From: Astrocystis sublimbata
Lineage: Eukaryota > Ascomycota > Sordariomycetes > Xylariales > Xylariaceae
Direction of reading: 5' to 3'
Assembly (NCBI GenBank): GCA_022453515.1
Contig: JAJNNY010000056.1
Location: 1 to 64,000, forward strand
DNA: 64,000 nt
A program made the translations under genes and the position numbers. The notes beneath the pieces were generated by a model. That model made no database searches and was not told the origin of the DNA. It worked only from the letters and a program-made list of their open reading frames with translations. This document shows positions 21,767 through 31,980 of this stretch, piece after piece (position 1 is the first letter of the stretch; each line of letters opens with the position of its first letter).

Positions 21767-23631
21767 TTACCATCGCAGGCGGCCAAAACCACGCTGCTCC
21801 AGCTCACGGCGCGCGGCACCATCCTGGAACGAACCAGCCCCGTCATTGGTGGAGCTTCCGCTGCCAATAACCTTGTCGCGTGGTTCATTGCCAAAGATTT
21901 TGAGAGCGATGAACATGACGAAGCTGCTCACAATGCTGACAGCGAGAATGGCGATCATGACCAGGTTGCTGTTTCGAAATCGGTGCGGTCCAGGAGCCGC
22001 ATCTGCGGGCCAACCTGTATAAAGAGCATATGTGGTGGTGATACTTCCTAGGTTCCCCAGGCCGGAGACAAGAGCAGAGGCAGCAGCGACACCGACTTCA
22101 CCGTGTCGCCGTTGGAAGATCTCATTTGTCCAGGTCATGCAGATAGGAACCGTTGGGCCCAATCCGAACCCAATCAGTAGAAGCCCACCGTACCGTGCCC
22201 ATGGGTTGGAGACGGGTGCGAATGTGACTGTCAATAAACCTGCGATTTGTATGCTGGCAGCAGCCGAGAAGAAGAAAGGGCGCAGGCGATGGAATCGATC
22301 GGAGATGGGTGTCACAATGAGGATGGCAATCAGATCCATCTAGGAAAAGGGCGTTAGGGCATATAAGGCGACAGCATGGCACGTGGGGATCGGAGACTTA
22401 CAATCCAGATGGGCGCAAACAACAGACTAAGTTGAACCCCGGTAAAGCTGGGGTTGATCCCGTGGATGATAACTGTTCCATACAGCTGCGTTCCGATGCC
22501 GACACCGACAACACCGAAGTACATCAATGTCAGCGGCCACAAACGCCAATCAATCAGGACCCTGAGCAAGTCCTTGACCGTCCATGGCCGAGGGTGGTAG
22601 ACGCGCTTGAGGTCCTCGTAATGAATCAGGGCATCCTCGCCAGTGAGGGCTTCCGGCGTCGCAGGGAGCCATTTGGCGATTCCGGTCTTAACGCGCGACT
22701 GGCCGGGAGGCAGCGGCCGGTCTGGCAACCACCACAGAAGGAGAATGCCTACAATGATAGCTGTTATACCGTAGATGAGAAACATCCACTGAAAGCCGAA
22801 GAGGCCGCCCCGGTTGTCAATGAGTTGGAATCCCGCAGAAACTAGTCCGACCACAGCCGCCGATACCTGTGCCGCTGTGAAGTACTGACCAATGCGCTTA
22901 CCCGTTCGCGAGGGTGGGTAGAACAGGGTCAGATAATAGGCCATGCCGGGCCACATGCCGGCGATGACAAGTCCAAGCAAGAATCGAAGAAACCTGGATG
23001 CGTACAATCAGTATACGCTGCTTCCACGGCGACATGAATCCCTCTCAACGATGGAAAGACAGGGCAGGGAAACGCACTTCAAGCTCCAGGCGTCCCGCAC
23101 AGCCGTGAAGGAGGCCCCAATCAGACCGACAGCGAACACTATGCGGGCCATCCATACACGCGGGCCCAACTTGCTCATGATGAGATTGGACGGACAGTCG
23201 AAGATAACATAGGAAACGTAGAAGAGGGCCAACGCAGTAGAGATATCTTTGGGCGATAGCCCCAACACAGTAACGAGATCATGGCCGACATCTGCATTCA
23301 TTGTCTGGGCCAGCCCAATGTTAGAGCGGATGGCTGAGCATAGGAAATACAGGACCCAGAAGGCTATATTCAGCTGTCAGTGAGCTGCCCAACGACACGA
23401 CACGAATGGCAGCAATGCAACGTGAGCCCGCGACATACCAGGAATGATGCGCAGATCTAGCTTTTTGTACACCTTCTCGATGCGCTCGACGTCGTCGTAT
23501 CCAACACCAGGCGAGGGTTCGTTCGCTTTCCGAGACGCCGTAGCCACTTCAGATGCAGAAGCACCGCTCGAGGCGGGCAGGGCTTCGGCGACCCCCTCAA
23601 CTGAAGTCTTAGCTGGGGAACCTTCAGCCAT
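21767..23631 (-). CDS. MFS transporter, Dal5-type anion:cation symporter family
   Basis: Four exons in transcript order (23631-23439, 23363-23078, 22993-22402, 22339-21767) give 547 residues. All introns are GT-AG (donors GTATGT, GTGCGT, GTAAGT), and phases match at every join. The protein has a cytosolic N-terminus of about 60 residues and about twelve hydrophobic segments. It carries family hallmarks: LDLRIIPAFWVLYFLCSAIR at TM1, DCPSNLIMSKLGPRVWMAR after TM2, and FLLGLVIAGMWPGMAYYLTL at TM4. A long central loop (about residues 230-290) lies between TM6 and TM7. These features place it with fungal allantoate, nicotinate, pantothenate and similar carboxylate permeases at the plasma membrane. 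The actual substrate cannot be told from sequence. The neighbouring ABM-fold gene is convergent, so the two do not share a promoter. Confidence 0.9.
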
Positions 23632-24733
23632 ATTCCAAGGACCAATCTAGCAATGGAGGAGCGTGCTAGCAGTCTTTTCTGGCCCAGGCTGAAGGGCAAA
23701 TAGAGCCCTTCCTAGCTATCGAGAACGAGGTATGAATAAAAGGAGTCCCGGGATACCTATCCTGGCGCGAGAGCGGATGACACAACACGACACGGTACCT
23801 ATGTAAAGATGAGGATGAAGCCACCGGTATCGCAGGCGAGGAAGAAGTTCGCGATGGCAGCCTTTTACATTTCCACTCGGCCCCCGCTTCGCGGCGCACC
23901 TATGCGGCGCTAATAACTCATTCAGGTGCCCATGCAGGTATCGCCGATCGAGGTTAGCAACTTGGCACCTGACACCTTCGCCTGGGTCAATATCGTTCGT
24001 TGTAGGTGCATTACGCTTTGCCGGTCCAAGACTCTTTTTGGTGGCCGAGTTGAGTTTCGATTGGGGTTGGAGTCTTCGTATCCATGCATGCGCGTATGAG
24101 GGTTATCCTGGTGGAAGGTAAGTTAGAGAGAGGTACGTACCTGAGGTAATTAATTATCTGTCCCGGTGAATTAGGCCGATCGACCGGTGAACGAATCTAG
24201 GCCTGCCGGGGCAGCCATTGGAATCCGAGAATCTTATCTTATCTAAAGATCGACCCAAGATCTGTGGGTGTTCCTCCCTCGCTCCCTTAGGTACCATCCC
24301 TGTCCACTCCAGAACAGTTGAGCATTAGTTGCTTCTTTCCAACCTCCGCCCAGTAATAGGACCTAGGTAGGTACTTCCAGTACTTAATCAACCATGAAAT
24401 GATACCTAATCAGTCACCCAAGAGTTAATAGTAAATAAAATTAACCATTGTCCTACCTCCATGCAAACTAGTCTATTTCCAACTTCCCGTCACCAAGCAC
24501 GTTGTCAGCTTTACTTATTATAGTGGGCATTCAACAATGAAGCAATGCAAAAATCGTAGTGTGAATGCCAAGTTTAAAAAACACCCGCATATTTACTATG
24601 ATATTTCCAAGGGTTGCTGTATTATGTGGTGGCGAGCCCACGTGATTATATTTACATCAGTCTAGTGTGCCGTCGATAGTGAGTTGATAACCACGTTGTC
24701 GACCTTCGTGCATGTGCAGCAACGCTCCTGTCG
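23632..24733. other. Intergenic, MFS promoter side
   Basis: This 1.1 kb contains the promoter of the minus-strand MFS gene and the 3' flank of the Air-like gene. It includes one TACCTAGG/TAGGTA tetramer motif (24361-24374) and an AT-rich part (24380-24700). No ORF is supported. Confidence 0.5.
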
Positions 24734-26662
24734 CTAACCTCTTCCTCTACCACGGCCCCGGCCTCGGCCCCTACCACGCGTTCCACCACGGCCGCGACTG
24801 CTCGGTCTGCCACGACCAAAAGATTGAGGCCGTTGTGGTAGCGTATCGGAAGGCACAGACTGAAATGACTTGCTGGGCCGAGATTCTACGAGCGGCGGAG
24901 GCGGGCCAGGGGGCAGAGGCGGTTGCCCGCGCCCGCGCCCACGCGAGTTCCCGTTCGTGACGCCAATGTTACTGGCAATTCTGATCTCGCCGCGCGCCTG
25001 GGGCTTCCTAACAGGTGTGTGAACAAGGTCCTCTTCCGACTCGTCACTCGAGACGAAGTAGGTATGAGCGGTCCGAGTCGCGCGCCCGAGGATATGGAAT
25101 TCACCTTTCGTAAGCTGGCCGAGGTCGGCAGCGGTCCAAGCTATGGCGAAATCCCCACTGTCCGGGTCCACGTAAAGATCGCGTGTTGTTTTGGACCAAC
25201 AAGTTGTCTCCTCGGCGTGGTCCATGGCAAGTGAACATTCTGGTCCATAGTGGTTTTCGCCCCCGCATACATAACAGAATGCCGGGATACTCTTCACTTT
25301 TCTCGTGTTCAGTTCTGAGGGCTTGAAGCTTTTCCAAATCTCGACGCAATCCTCGTCTTGGTGACTTGCACCGCAGAATGCACAACCGTCCAGCTCGTCA
25401 GGGGCCAAGCGGAGCTTCTCCTGGCACGATTTAGTGCTGTGACCAGTCTGACGACACTTATCGCATCGGCGCTTTGTCGGACAACCAAAAGACAAGTGAC
25501 CCTTACTCTGGCAAAAGCGGCAATCCAGCTCTGGGCAGGACTGTGTGGCGTGTCCCGCCCCCGAGCACGACACACAACGCAGGGTCGGGTCAACAGCGCC
25601 TGGAAAGTATTTTTTCTGTAGGATGGACTCATTGCGAGGGCTGACAGGCGGACATACCCCTGAGGTATCCTCTGGCAGCTGGCCTTCACGCTTCTCCTGT
25701 CGGGCGTCGGAGATCATGTTGTCGATGATATCCTTGTGAAGGTTTGTCATGAATTCTTGTGCCTCAATCCTAGTAGCGCTGAGGTGTTTCTTGGATCCCT
25801 GGAGGAAGCCTTGTTTTTTGGTGAAATACATTGCCCAGGCCGAACGAACTACCTTGTGAGTCAAGCGGTCGGCTGCATCATCATTGGCTTCAACCAATAG
25901 AGCTATGAAATAATCCAAAAGCGTAGCCCAGAAAGTATCGTCGTCGTCGGAGTCGGCGGGTGCCACTATGGCCGGGGCACTCAAAGGGAAGTTCCATGTT
26001 GCGTTGCTTGCTTCAAAAGAGGACGATGGTTGGTCGCGTGCCCGCACGGGCTTATCCTCTTTGATGTTTGAAGGTTTCTGGACTTGGTCTTCAGCCTCAA
26101 CAGTGGCTGAGGACTGGCTGAAGAAGGAGTTTGTAGACTTGACCCCGAAGGTAGTTCGGATGCCTGGTTGAATACCCTGATTCCAGCCGGAGATGGAAGT
26201 CTGTTGGTTGCTCGCCAAAGAGGCGTTCTTCGCGTCTTGGGGTACCCGGGTTACCGCTTGCCCATCGGCTGCATTGGCATGAATGAAGCCCTCTTGGGTG
26301 TCGAGAGACTCATCCATCTCGCCACGCTCGGACGGGACGTGAGCGAGGGAATCTGTGCTCGCCAAGGGCTCCGCTCGCGGCTGCGAATCAACATGCGAAT
26401 GGGAAGGAAGAGACGACTCTACTATTTCGCCATCATCTAAGCCTGCCGAGTCCGAGTCGCTCCCGCTGATACCAGGGGCGTCGGCGCTGTGGCTCACCTT
26501 TTGCCTCTTCTGTAGCGTGGGCGTCGAAGTGTTGTAAGGACTGCCCTCGTCATCGGAAGAGCTCAGACCTTTCAACTCGTCGCCATATCCTCGAGCTCGC
26601 TTCTGCGGAGGCAGGGTACGCGGCAAGGAGGCAGCTCGCTCTTCCGAGGCGCGTTCTTCCAT
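24734..26662 (-). CDS. Air1/Air2-like zinc-knuckle RNA-binding protein (TRAMP complex)
   Basis: Single exon, 642 residues from the ATG at 26662; the frame extends 14 codons further but only to a TTG. The N-terminal 340 residues are acidic and disordered with one helical block (DDDDTFWATLLDYFIALLVEAN). Five CCHC-type knuckles follow at roughly residues 360-480: CVSCSGAGHATQSC, CRFCQSKGHLSFGC, CDKCRQTGHSTKSC, a shortened CAFCGASHQDEDC and CYVCGGENHYGPEC. Five knuckles in tandem, the fourth degenerate, are what Air1/Air2 of the nuclear TRAMP polyadenylation complex show; these present RNA to Trf4/5 and Mtr4 for exosome decay. The C-terminus ends in a long Arg-Gly tract (RGRGRGQPP and a final GRGRGR array), a typical methylated RNA-binding tail. 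It is about twice as long as the yeast proteins because of the added disordered ends. Confidence 0.85.
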   Translation of the reverse strand: MEERASEERAASLPRTLPPQKRARGYGDELKGLSSSDDEGSPYNTSTPTLQKRQKVSHSADAPGISGSDSDSAGLDDGEIVESSLPSHSHVDSQPRAEPLASTDSLAHVPSERGEMDESLDTQEGFIHANAADGQAVTRVPQDAKNASLASNQQTSISGWNQGIQPGIRTTFGVKSTNSFFSQSSATVEAEDQVQKPSNIKEDKPVRARDQPSSSFEASNATWNFPLSAPAIVAPADSDDDDTFWATLLDYFIALLVEANDDAADRLTHKVVRSAWAMYFTKKQGFLQGSKKHLSATRIEAQEFMTNLHKDIIDNMISDARQEKREGQLPEDTSGVCPPVSPRNESILQKKYFPGAVDPTLRCVSCSGAGHATQSCPELDCRFCQSKGHLSFGCPTKRRCDKCRQTGHSTKSCQEKLRLAPDELDGCAFCGASHQDEDCVEIWKSFKPSELNTRKVKSIPAFCYVCGGENHYGPECSLAMDHAEETTCWSKTTRDLYVDPDSGDFAIAWTAADLGQLTKGEFHILGRATRTAHTYFVSSDESEEDLVHTPVRKPQARGEIRIASNIGVTNGNSRGRGRGQPPLPPGPPPPLVESRPSKSFQSVPSDTLPQRPQSFGRGRPSSRGRGGTRGRGRGRGRGRGRG

Positions 26663-26800
26663 GAAGCATGAAGAAAGACGAAGCCGCGATGATACGAATG
26701 GCAAAGATGCAAGCCAAGCGCGAAGATCTAAGTCTAGCTATGTTCTGTGGCACAGCCAAAAGACTTATCGCGGGTACAGGCGCAATAGCAGGGGAACTGG

Positions 26801-26826
26801 TGTGGTGGTGTGGTGGTGTGGTGGTG
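26801..26826. repeat. (TGTGGTGG)3 tandem repeat
   Basis: Three near-perfect copies of an 8-bp G/T unit lie about 140 bases upstream of the start codon of the minus-strand Air-like gene. Confidence 0.85.
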
Positions 26827-26864
26827 TCTTGCTCAGTCTGGCGTTTGATGCCGGGTTAATTAAG

Positions 26865-27314
26865 TACTTAAGTAGGCACTTTAGGTCAAGAGTTAAGTAC
26901 ATACATGTATATAAGTGACTTAAAGTAAGTGCTTAGTACTTACCTGTGCACTGCGGCTCTTCTGCGAAACTCCCCCCGGTGGTCAGCCTTCCATTCCCAG
27001 GCGAGAGGGTAGGGTTCTTGCTGTAGGCAAGCGGGAGCCCTGTGTAGGTAGCTAGGTTTCTACGTGAAGAAGGTGTAGGTGGTATCAAGGCAGGTGATTG
27101 GGCAATTGCATCAATACAAGTACCTAGGTAGGTACGTATGTAAAGGCAGAGACGTCGCAGTTGAGCGCAGCTGAGAGCACGGTGTCCGCCGAGGTGGTTG
27201 GTCTGGACCCGCCGGCCTGCGCCAGCTGAGCAGAGCTGACAAGGCGACCTCAAGGCGAGCGACTGGGACAGCGGTACCTACCTAGGTACTTAGGTAGCCC
27301 GCCTAGGTAGATAG
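26865..27314. repeat. Cluster of TACCTAGGTA-type palindromic tetramers
   Basis: There are several runs of CCTA/TAGG tetramers, among them 27121-27134 and 27274-27314, where the palindromic core TACCTAGGTA occurs with GTAGGTA extensions. Related AAGTACTTAAG variants occur at 26868-26945. The cluster lies in the shared promoter region of a divergent gene pair. Confidence 0.8.
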
Positions 27315-27967
27315 CTTCGTCGTCTTGGCCGTCATCCCATCCAACCTATTCAACTCCCGATCTCAAGTCTCCTGCTCAGCTCATCCGTCTGAACAGCCAC
27401 CCACGACAGCCTACCTAGCGTACCCAGCATCGAATCAGTACAGCACAGCAGAGCACAGCACAGCACAGCTTACATGCACGCGAAGCAATACCGTAACCGC
27501 TTAGACTCATAGCGTTTGCCCCTGTCCCCTGTCCCCTTTCCCCTTTCACCTCTGCTCCGAGGCCACGCGCGCAGCTCGGGCTGGGCCGCCGCTCTCCAAA
27601 CATTTCGACGACGTCCTCCCTCCCTCTCCCTGGTCCGGAAAGCGCCAGGCCGCCATCGATCGCTACCCTCGCTACGCAGCATTGCGCTTCACACCAGCTC
27701 CGTTCTGCCTCTGCTTGTCGAAGACCCCTTGGCCGTGGCCTTGGCCGTGACTGTGACCGCGACTGCGAGCGTGCGCGAACGTGATCCAACAGCGTACTTC
27801 TGCGTGCCGCGGCCTGCATACTCCGGGAAGCATATCGGCACCTAGCCACTCTCTCTCGGTCGACCGCGCCGGCCAGCTCGGCTGATACCCCGATTTCCAA
27901 CTATATCGATATCACCGCCCTCACACTCTCTCCTCTGTGCCTCGATTTCCTAGGGTCTGTGCGGCAA

Positions 27968-27996
27968 CGACGACGACGACGACGACAACAACAACA
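27968..27996. repeat. (CGA)6(CAA)n trinucleotide tract in Orm leader
   Basis: Six CGA units run directly into about four CAA units, in the 5' leader 50-80 bases upstream of the first ATG of the Orm gene. Confidence 0.9.
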
Positions 27997-28047
27997 AGGC
28001 CGAAGACGCCGACGTGACCAGCGTTCTGCGTCTACCGCGCCCTGCTG

Positions 28048-28898
28048 ATGACTGCGTCCTTCGACCAACGAGCCGCTCCCGTAACGCCCCCCGCCAACAC
28101 CGCCAAGCTGTCTTCTCCAATCCTCCTCCCCCGAACCGTCTCGTACGACGTCGGCACCAACCCTCCTCGACGGGGCGCTGCCTACCAGAACTCCAACATG
28201 GCCGATCAGAAGACGGGCAGGAGGAGGCGGTCTAGCAGCATTCTTCAGATCTACCAGGAGCCCTTGGAACCCATAGAACAGCTGAGCGACCAGTCTGCCC
28301 TCCCCAATCTCAATGCGAACTGGGTGAACGCCAAAGGTATGTGCTGCGCCCCACGCTGAAGCCGGCTTGGATGATATCTACCACAGCCGTCACCCCAGCG
28401 CGCAGTTGCTAATTCGCTTCGGCATCGTGAGCAGGGGCGTGGACCATCCACATCGTATTGATCATCGCACTCAAGATTCTCTGGGACGTCATCCCCGGCG
28501 TCTCGCAGGAGACGTCGTGGACCCTCACCAACATCTCCTACATGTTTGGCTCGTACATCATGTTCCACTGGGTGCGTGGCGTGCCTTTCGACTTCAACAG
28601 TGGCGCGTACGACAACCTGAATATGTGGGAGCAGATCGATGACGGTGCACAGTACACCCCAGCCAAGAAATTCCTGCTCAGCGTACCCATTGTGCTGTTC
28701 CTCCTGAGCACCCACTATACCCACTACGACCTTGCGTATTTTACAATCAACTTCCTAGCTGTTCTGGGAGTAGTTATACCGAAGCTACCCTTTGTGCGTC
28801 CCCCCGAGACCAGATTTCCCTTACGTCTAGACTGTCTGACCCATTTACAGAGTCACCGCATGAGAGTTGGTTTGTTTTCCGGTTTGCCCGAGGAATAA
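28048..28898 (+). CDS. orm1: Orm1/Orm2 (ORMDL) regulator of serine palmitoyltransferase
   Basis: ER membrane protein that restrains serine palmitoyltransferase, the first enzyme of sphingolipid synthesis. There are three exons (28048-28336, 28435-28793, 28851-28898). Donors GTATGT and GTGCGT and acceptors GCAG and ACAG join as N-A-K-G-A-W and K-L-P-F-S-H-R. This gives 231 residues, or 181 from a second in-frame ATG at 28198. The conserved core is unmistakable: ALPNLNANWVNAKGAW, LWDVIPGVSQETSWTLTNIS, FDFNSGAYDNLNMWEQIDDG, FLLSTHYTHYD and PKLPFSHRMRVGLF, with four hydrophobic segments. The N-terminal GRRRRSSSI is the Ser cluster that TORC2/Ypk1-type kinases phosphorylate in yeast. ATG 28198 has an ideal context (A at -3, G at +4), whereas 28048 is weak, but the 50 intervening codons are strongly C-ending and look coding. 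Either start, or both by leaky scanning, is possible. Confidence 0.92.
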
Positions 28899-29124
28899 TG
28901 CTGGGTTCGAAGCTTGAAGGAACAAGGTTTCGTTGGGGCCGGCACGGAAGGACATCGGTCGATTGAACTCATTCACGGGTTAAAAATGGCCGACACAAGC
29001 AAAACTGACCTTGGAATACACGCATATACGCTCCACTTTCTCATGGTATCAGGGTGCTTGACCGGATACACGGCGGCTATAGGTTTACGAGCAGTCAAAA
29101 GAAAATACCATTCTGAAACTTTAC

Positions 29125-29172
29125 TTATCCGCTCACGTATCAGCTCACTTATCTGCTCGCTTATCTGCTCAC
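29125..29172. repeat. Four copies of a 12-bp tandem repeat
   Basis: Four 12-base units of the form TTATCTGCTCAC, with one to three differences each, stand head to tail about 230 bases downstream of the Orm stop codon. Each copy contains TATC, so an array of GATA-factor sites on the opposite strand is conceivable. Confidence 0.85.
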
Positions 29173-29565
29173 TGTGAGATTATACCATGTTGACTGCAAT
29201 CTGCATGCAAGACCGCGACTTATTATCGATCACGGACTCCTCTTCGCCCGCTCCAGGCGTCCCCAACAAGATCGGACATGAGCTCCGATCCTCCAAGCGT
29301 GCCTTGATGGCCTGCTGCTAGATCGGTAAGAAATCGCATCAGCATTGAAGCCAGCAATAGTACAGGTACTTACGTCTCAGTACACATATTCGACTCGAAC
29401 CTCGTATCAGATCGGTTGGAGAGGGGAACGGGTTGTTTACACATCCCCGGTCCGCTTCATCCCCGATTGGAACCCAGCAGACATTTATTAAGGCCTCATG
29501 TTCCCTTGTGCACCTGGAGACAACATTGACTCTGTCCTGCCATTCTTCCTTTTGCTCTCTCTAGC

Positions 29566-29572
29566 TATAAAT
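29566..29572 (+). promoter_or_regulatory. TATA box of the wall-protein gene
   Basis: TATAAAT lies 83 bases upstream of the ATG at 29655, within a pyrimidine-rich context (29545-29560). Position and sequence suit a strongly regulated fungal promoter. Confidence 0.45.
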
Positions 29573-29654
29573 TTCTGCATAACACTTGTGACTATAATTT
29601 TCTGGGACTTCCATCTTACTGACTCACTACGCATAGTGGTGCAAGTCTACCAAG

Positions 29655-31327
29655 ATGAGGGTCAACAACATTCGGGCCATTGGCAGTTTAGCCTTTGCTT
29701 CCCTTGCCTGGGAAGTAGGCGCGCTGGGACCACTTCCTTTATCGCTGTCTCTGTCTCTGTTCTCCTCGGCCAATATTCCTCTTGCTTCAGTAATTAGTGA
29801 GATAACTATTGCGTCGGAGCCCCTAGCTACTCCTACTGCTGCACCAAGCCAATCTACGCCTGCTGAGCCAGATATTGGCAATCCAGAGCCTGGCTCTCCG
29901 GCTTCATCGACAACTTCGCAGGTGCCTGATTGGATTACGGTCACATGGAGGGTTACAAATACAGATAACCCTACCTCAACAACTAATCCAATCATTGTCC
30001 CTACTACCCGTTCCAGTAGTACGACTACTCGTACAACCCCAGCAACTACTCGTTCAACCCCATCGACTACTCGTACAACCTCATCGACTACTCGGGAAAC
30101 CACTTCTACTTCGTCTTCGACAAGTAGCCGTCCCACTACTCCCGTGACCTCTACCACCCGGCGAACTACTTCTTCTACAAGCAGTGTAACTTCGTCTACA
30201 ACTACTCCTGTCTCGTCGTCCAGAACAACGAGCAGCCAGACTACTTCTACTGCAAGTTCATCCACGACCACGAGCAAAGGCACGACTACTCCTGCGACCT
30301 CATCCACAACTACAAGCAGTAGTACAAGTACTAGAAGTAATACGAGTACTAGCAGTAATACGAGTACTAGCAGTGGTACAACTACAAGCAAAACCACAAC
30401 AACGAGTCCTCGTACCTCACCTACTACTACCCAGATACCCCCTTCTACAACTACAAGCAAGAGCACAACCACTAGTCCCACAACCTCATCTACCACTACC
30501 CAGACATCCCCTTCTACAACTACAAGCAAAAGCACAACTACCCCTAGATCCACATCCACTTTATCCCCTACTTCGAGCAGTAGTACTAGCACCCTTACAA
30601 CAACGTCCACGTTATCTTCAACTACGAGTCAAAGCACAACTACCCTAGGACTTCATCGACTACTACGTTGACTACTTCATCCACTTCATCCATTTCATCA
30701 ACAACTAAGAGTTTATCTACTACTCCTTCTACCACAAGCACGTTGTCTACTACCAGCTCATCTACTAGGCCGTCAACAACAACAACAACGTCATCAAGAA
30801 CTACCAGCTCATCTACTACGTCAAGGACTACTAGCTCGTCTACCACCAGGTCGTCTACTACCCCATCCGACAACAACATCAACAACGTTAAGGACTACTA
30901 GCTCGTTTACTACCAGCTCGTCTACTACCCCGTCGACAACAACAACAACATCGTCAAGGACTACTAGCTCGTCTACTACCAGCTCGTCCACTACGCCATC
31001 AACAACATCATCAAGGACTACTAGCTCGTCTACTACCAGCTCGTCAACAACATCGTCAAGAACTACTAGCTCGTCTAACACAAGCTCGTCCACTACGCCG
31101 TCGACAACAACAACAACAACAACATCAAGGACTACTAGCTCGTCTACTACAAGCTCATCAACAACATCGTCAAGGACTACTAGCTCATCTACTACCAGCT
31201 CGTCCACTACGCCGTCGACAACAACAACAACAACATCAAGGACTACTAGCTCGTCTACTACAAGCTCATCAACAACATCGTCAAGAACCACTAGTTCGTC
31301 TACTACCAGCTCGTCCACTACGCCATC

Positions 31328-31368
<41 letters not shown>

Positions 31369-31921
31369 GGACTACTAGCTCGTCTACTACAAGCTCATCA
31401 ACAACATCGTCAAGGACTACTAGCTCGTCTACTACCAGCTCATCAACAACATCGTCAAGAACTACTAGCTCGTCTACTACAAGCTCGTCCACTACGCCGT
31501 CGACAACAACAACAACAACATCAAGGACTACTAGCTCGTCTACTACAAGCTCATCAACAACATCGTCAAGGACTACTAGCTCATCTACTACCAGCTCGTC
31601 AACAACAACATCAAGGACTACTAGCTCGTCAACAACATCGTCAAGAACCACTAGTTCGTCTACTACCAGCTCGTCCACTACGCCATCAACAACAACAACG
31701 TCATCAAGGACTACTACTTCATCTACTACATCGTCAAGAACTACCAGCTCGTCTACTACTAGCTCGTCTAGCAGCTCGTCTACTACACCATCAACAACAA
31801 CAACATCGTCAAAGACTACTAGCTCGTCTACTACAACAACAACACCAAGAACTACTAACTCATCTACTACTAGCTCATCTACTACGTCGTCCAGAACTAC
31901 CAGCTCATCTACTACGCCATC

Positions 31922-31980
<59 letters not shown>

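Larger units (their letters stand above)
26663..28047. other. Divergent promoter region between Air-like and Orm genes
   Basis: This 1.4 kb intergenic region carries a TGTGGTGG repeat (26801-26826), a dense cluster of TAGG-type tetramers (26865-27314), a C/T-rich leader upstream of the Orm gene (27500-27760) and a (CGA)n(CAA)n tract (27968-27996). The ORFs seen here (for example 27415-27900 on the minus strand) are by-products of low complexity. Confidence 0.6.
28899..29654. other. Intergenic between Orm and Ser/Thr-rich genes
   Basis: This 0.75 kb holds the Orm 3' flank with a 12-bp tandem repeat (29125-29172) and the promoter of the wall-protein gene with a TATAAAT box at 29566-29572. A tRNA-like B-box on the minus strand near 29395-29415 was rejected because no cloverleaf folds around it. 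Confidence 0.6.

Noticed and set aside
26865..27314. Telomere-like or centromere repeat
   Set aside because: The unit is TAGG/CCTA with a palindromic centre, not the fungal telomere unit TTAGGG, and it is dispersed between housekeeping genes.
27415..27900. 161-codon minus-strand frame upstream of Orm
   Set aside because: Arg/Gly/Ala-rich reading of the CT-rich leader strand; no homology-like features.
29390..29440. tRNA-like B box (GGTTCGAGTC) on the minus strand
   Set aside because: The T stem does not pair and no A box, anticodon stem or acceptor stem could be aligned at tRNA distances.
29627..30610. 327-codon minus-strand frame (V/L/D/E repeats)
   Set aside because: Same cause as the 923-codon frame: Ser/Thr repeats lack codons that would be stops on the opposite strand. 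It overlaps the signal peptide and head of the wall protein.
30640..30870. An intron explaining the frame disturbance
   Set aside because: No donor-branch-acceptor set of fungal consensus restores the frame, and the segment is itself Ser/Thr-rich in one frame; not formally excluded.
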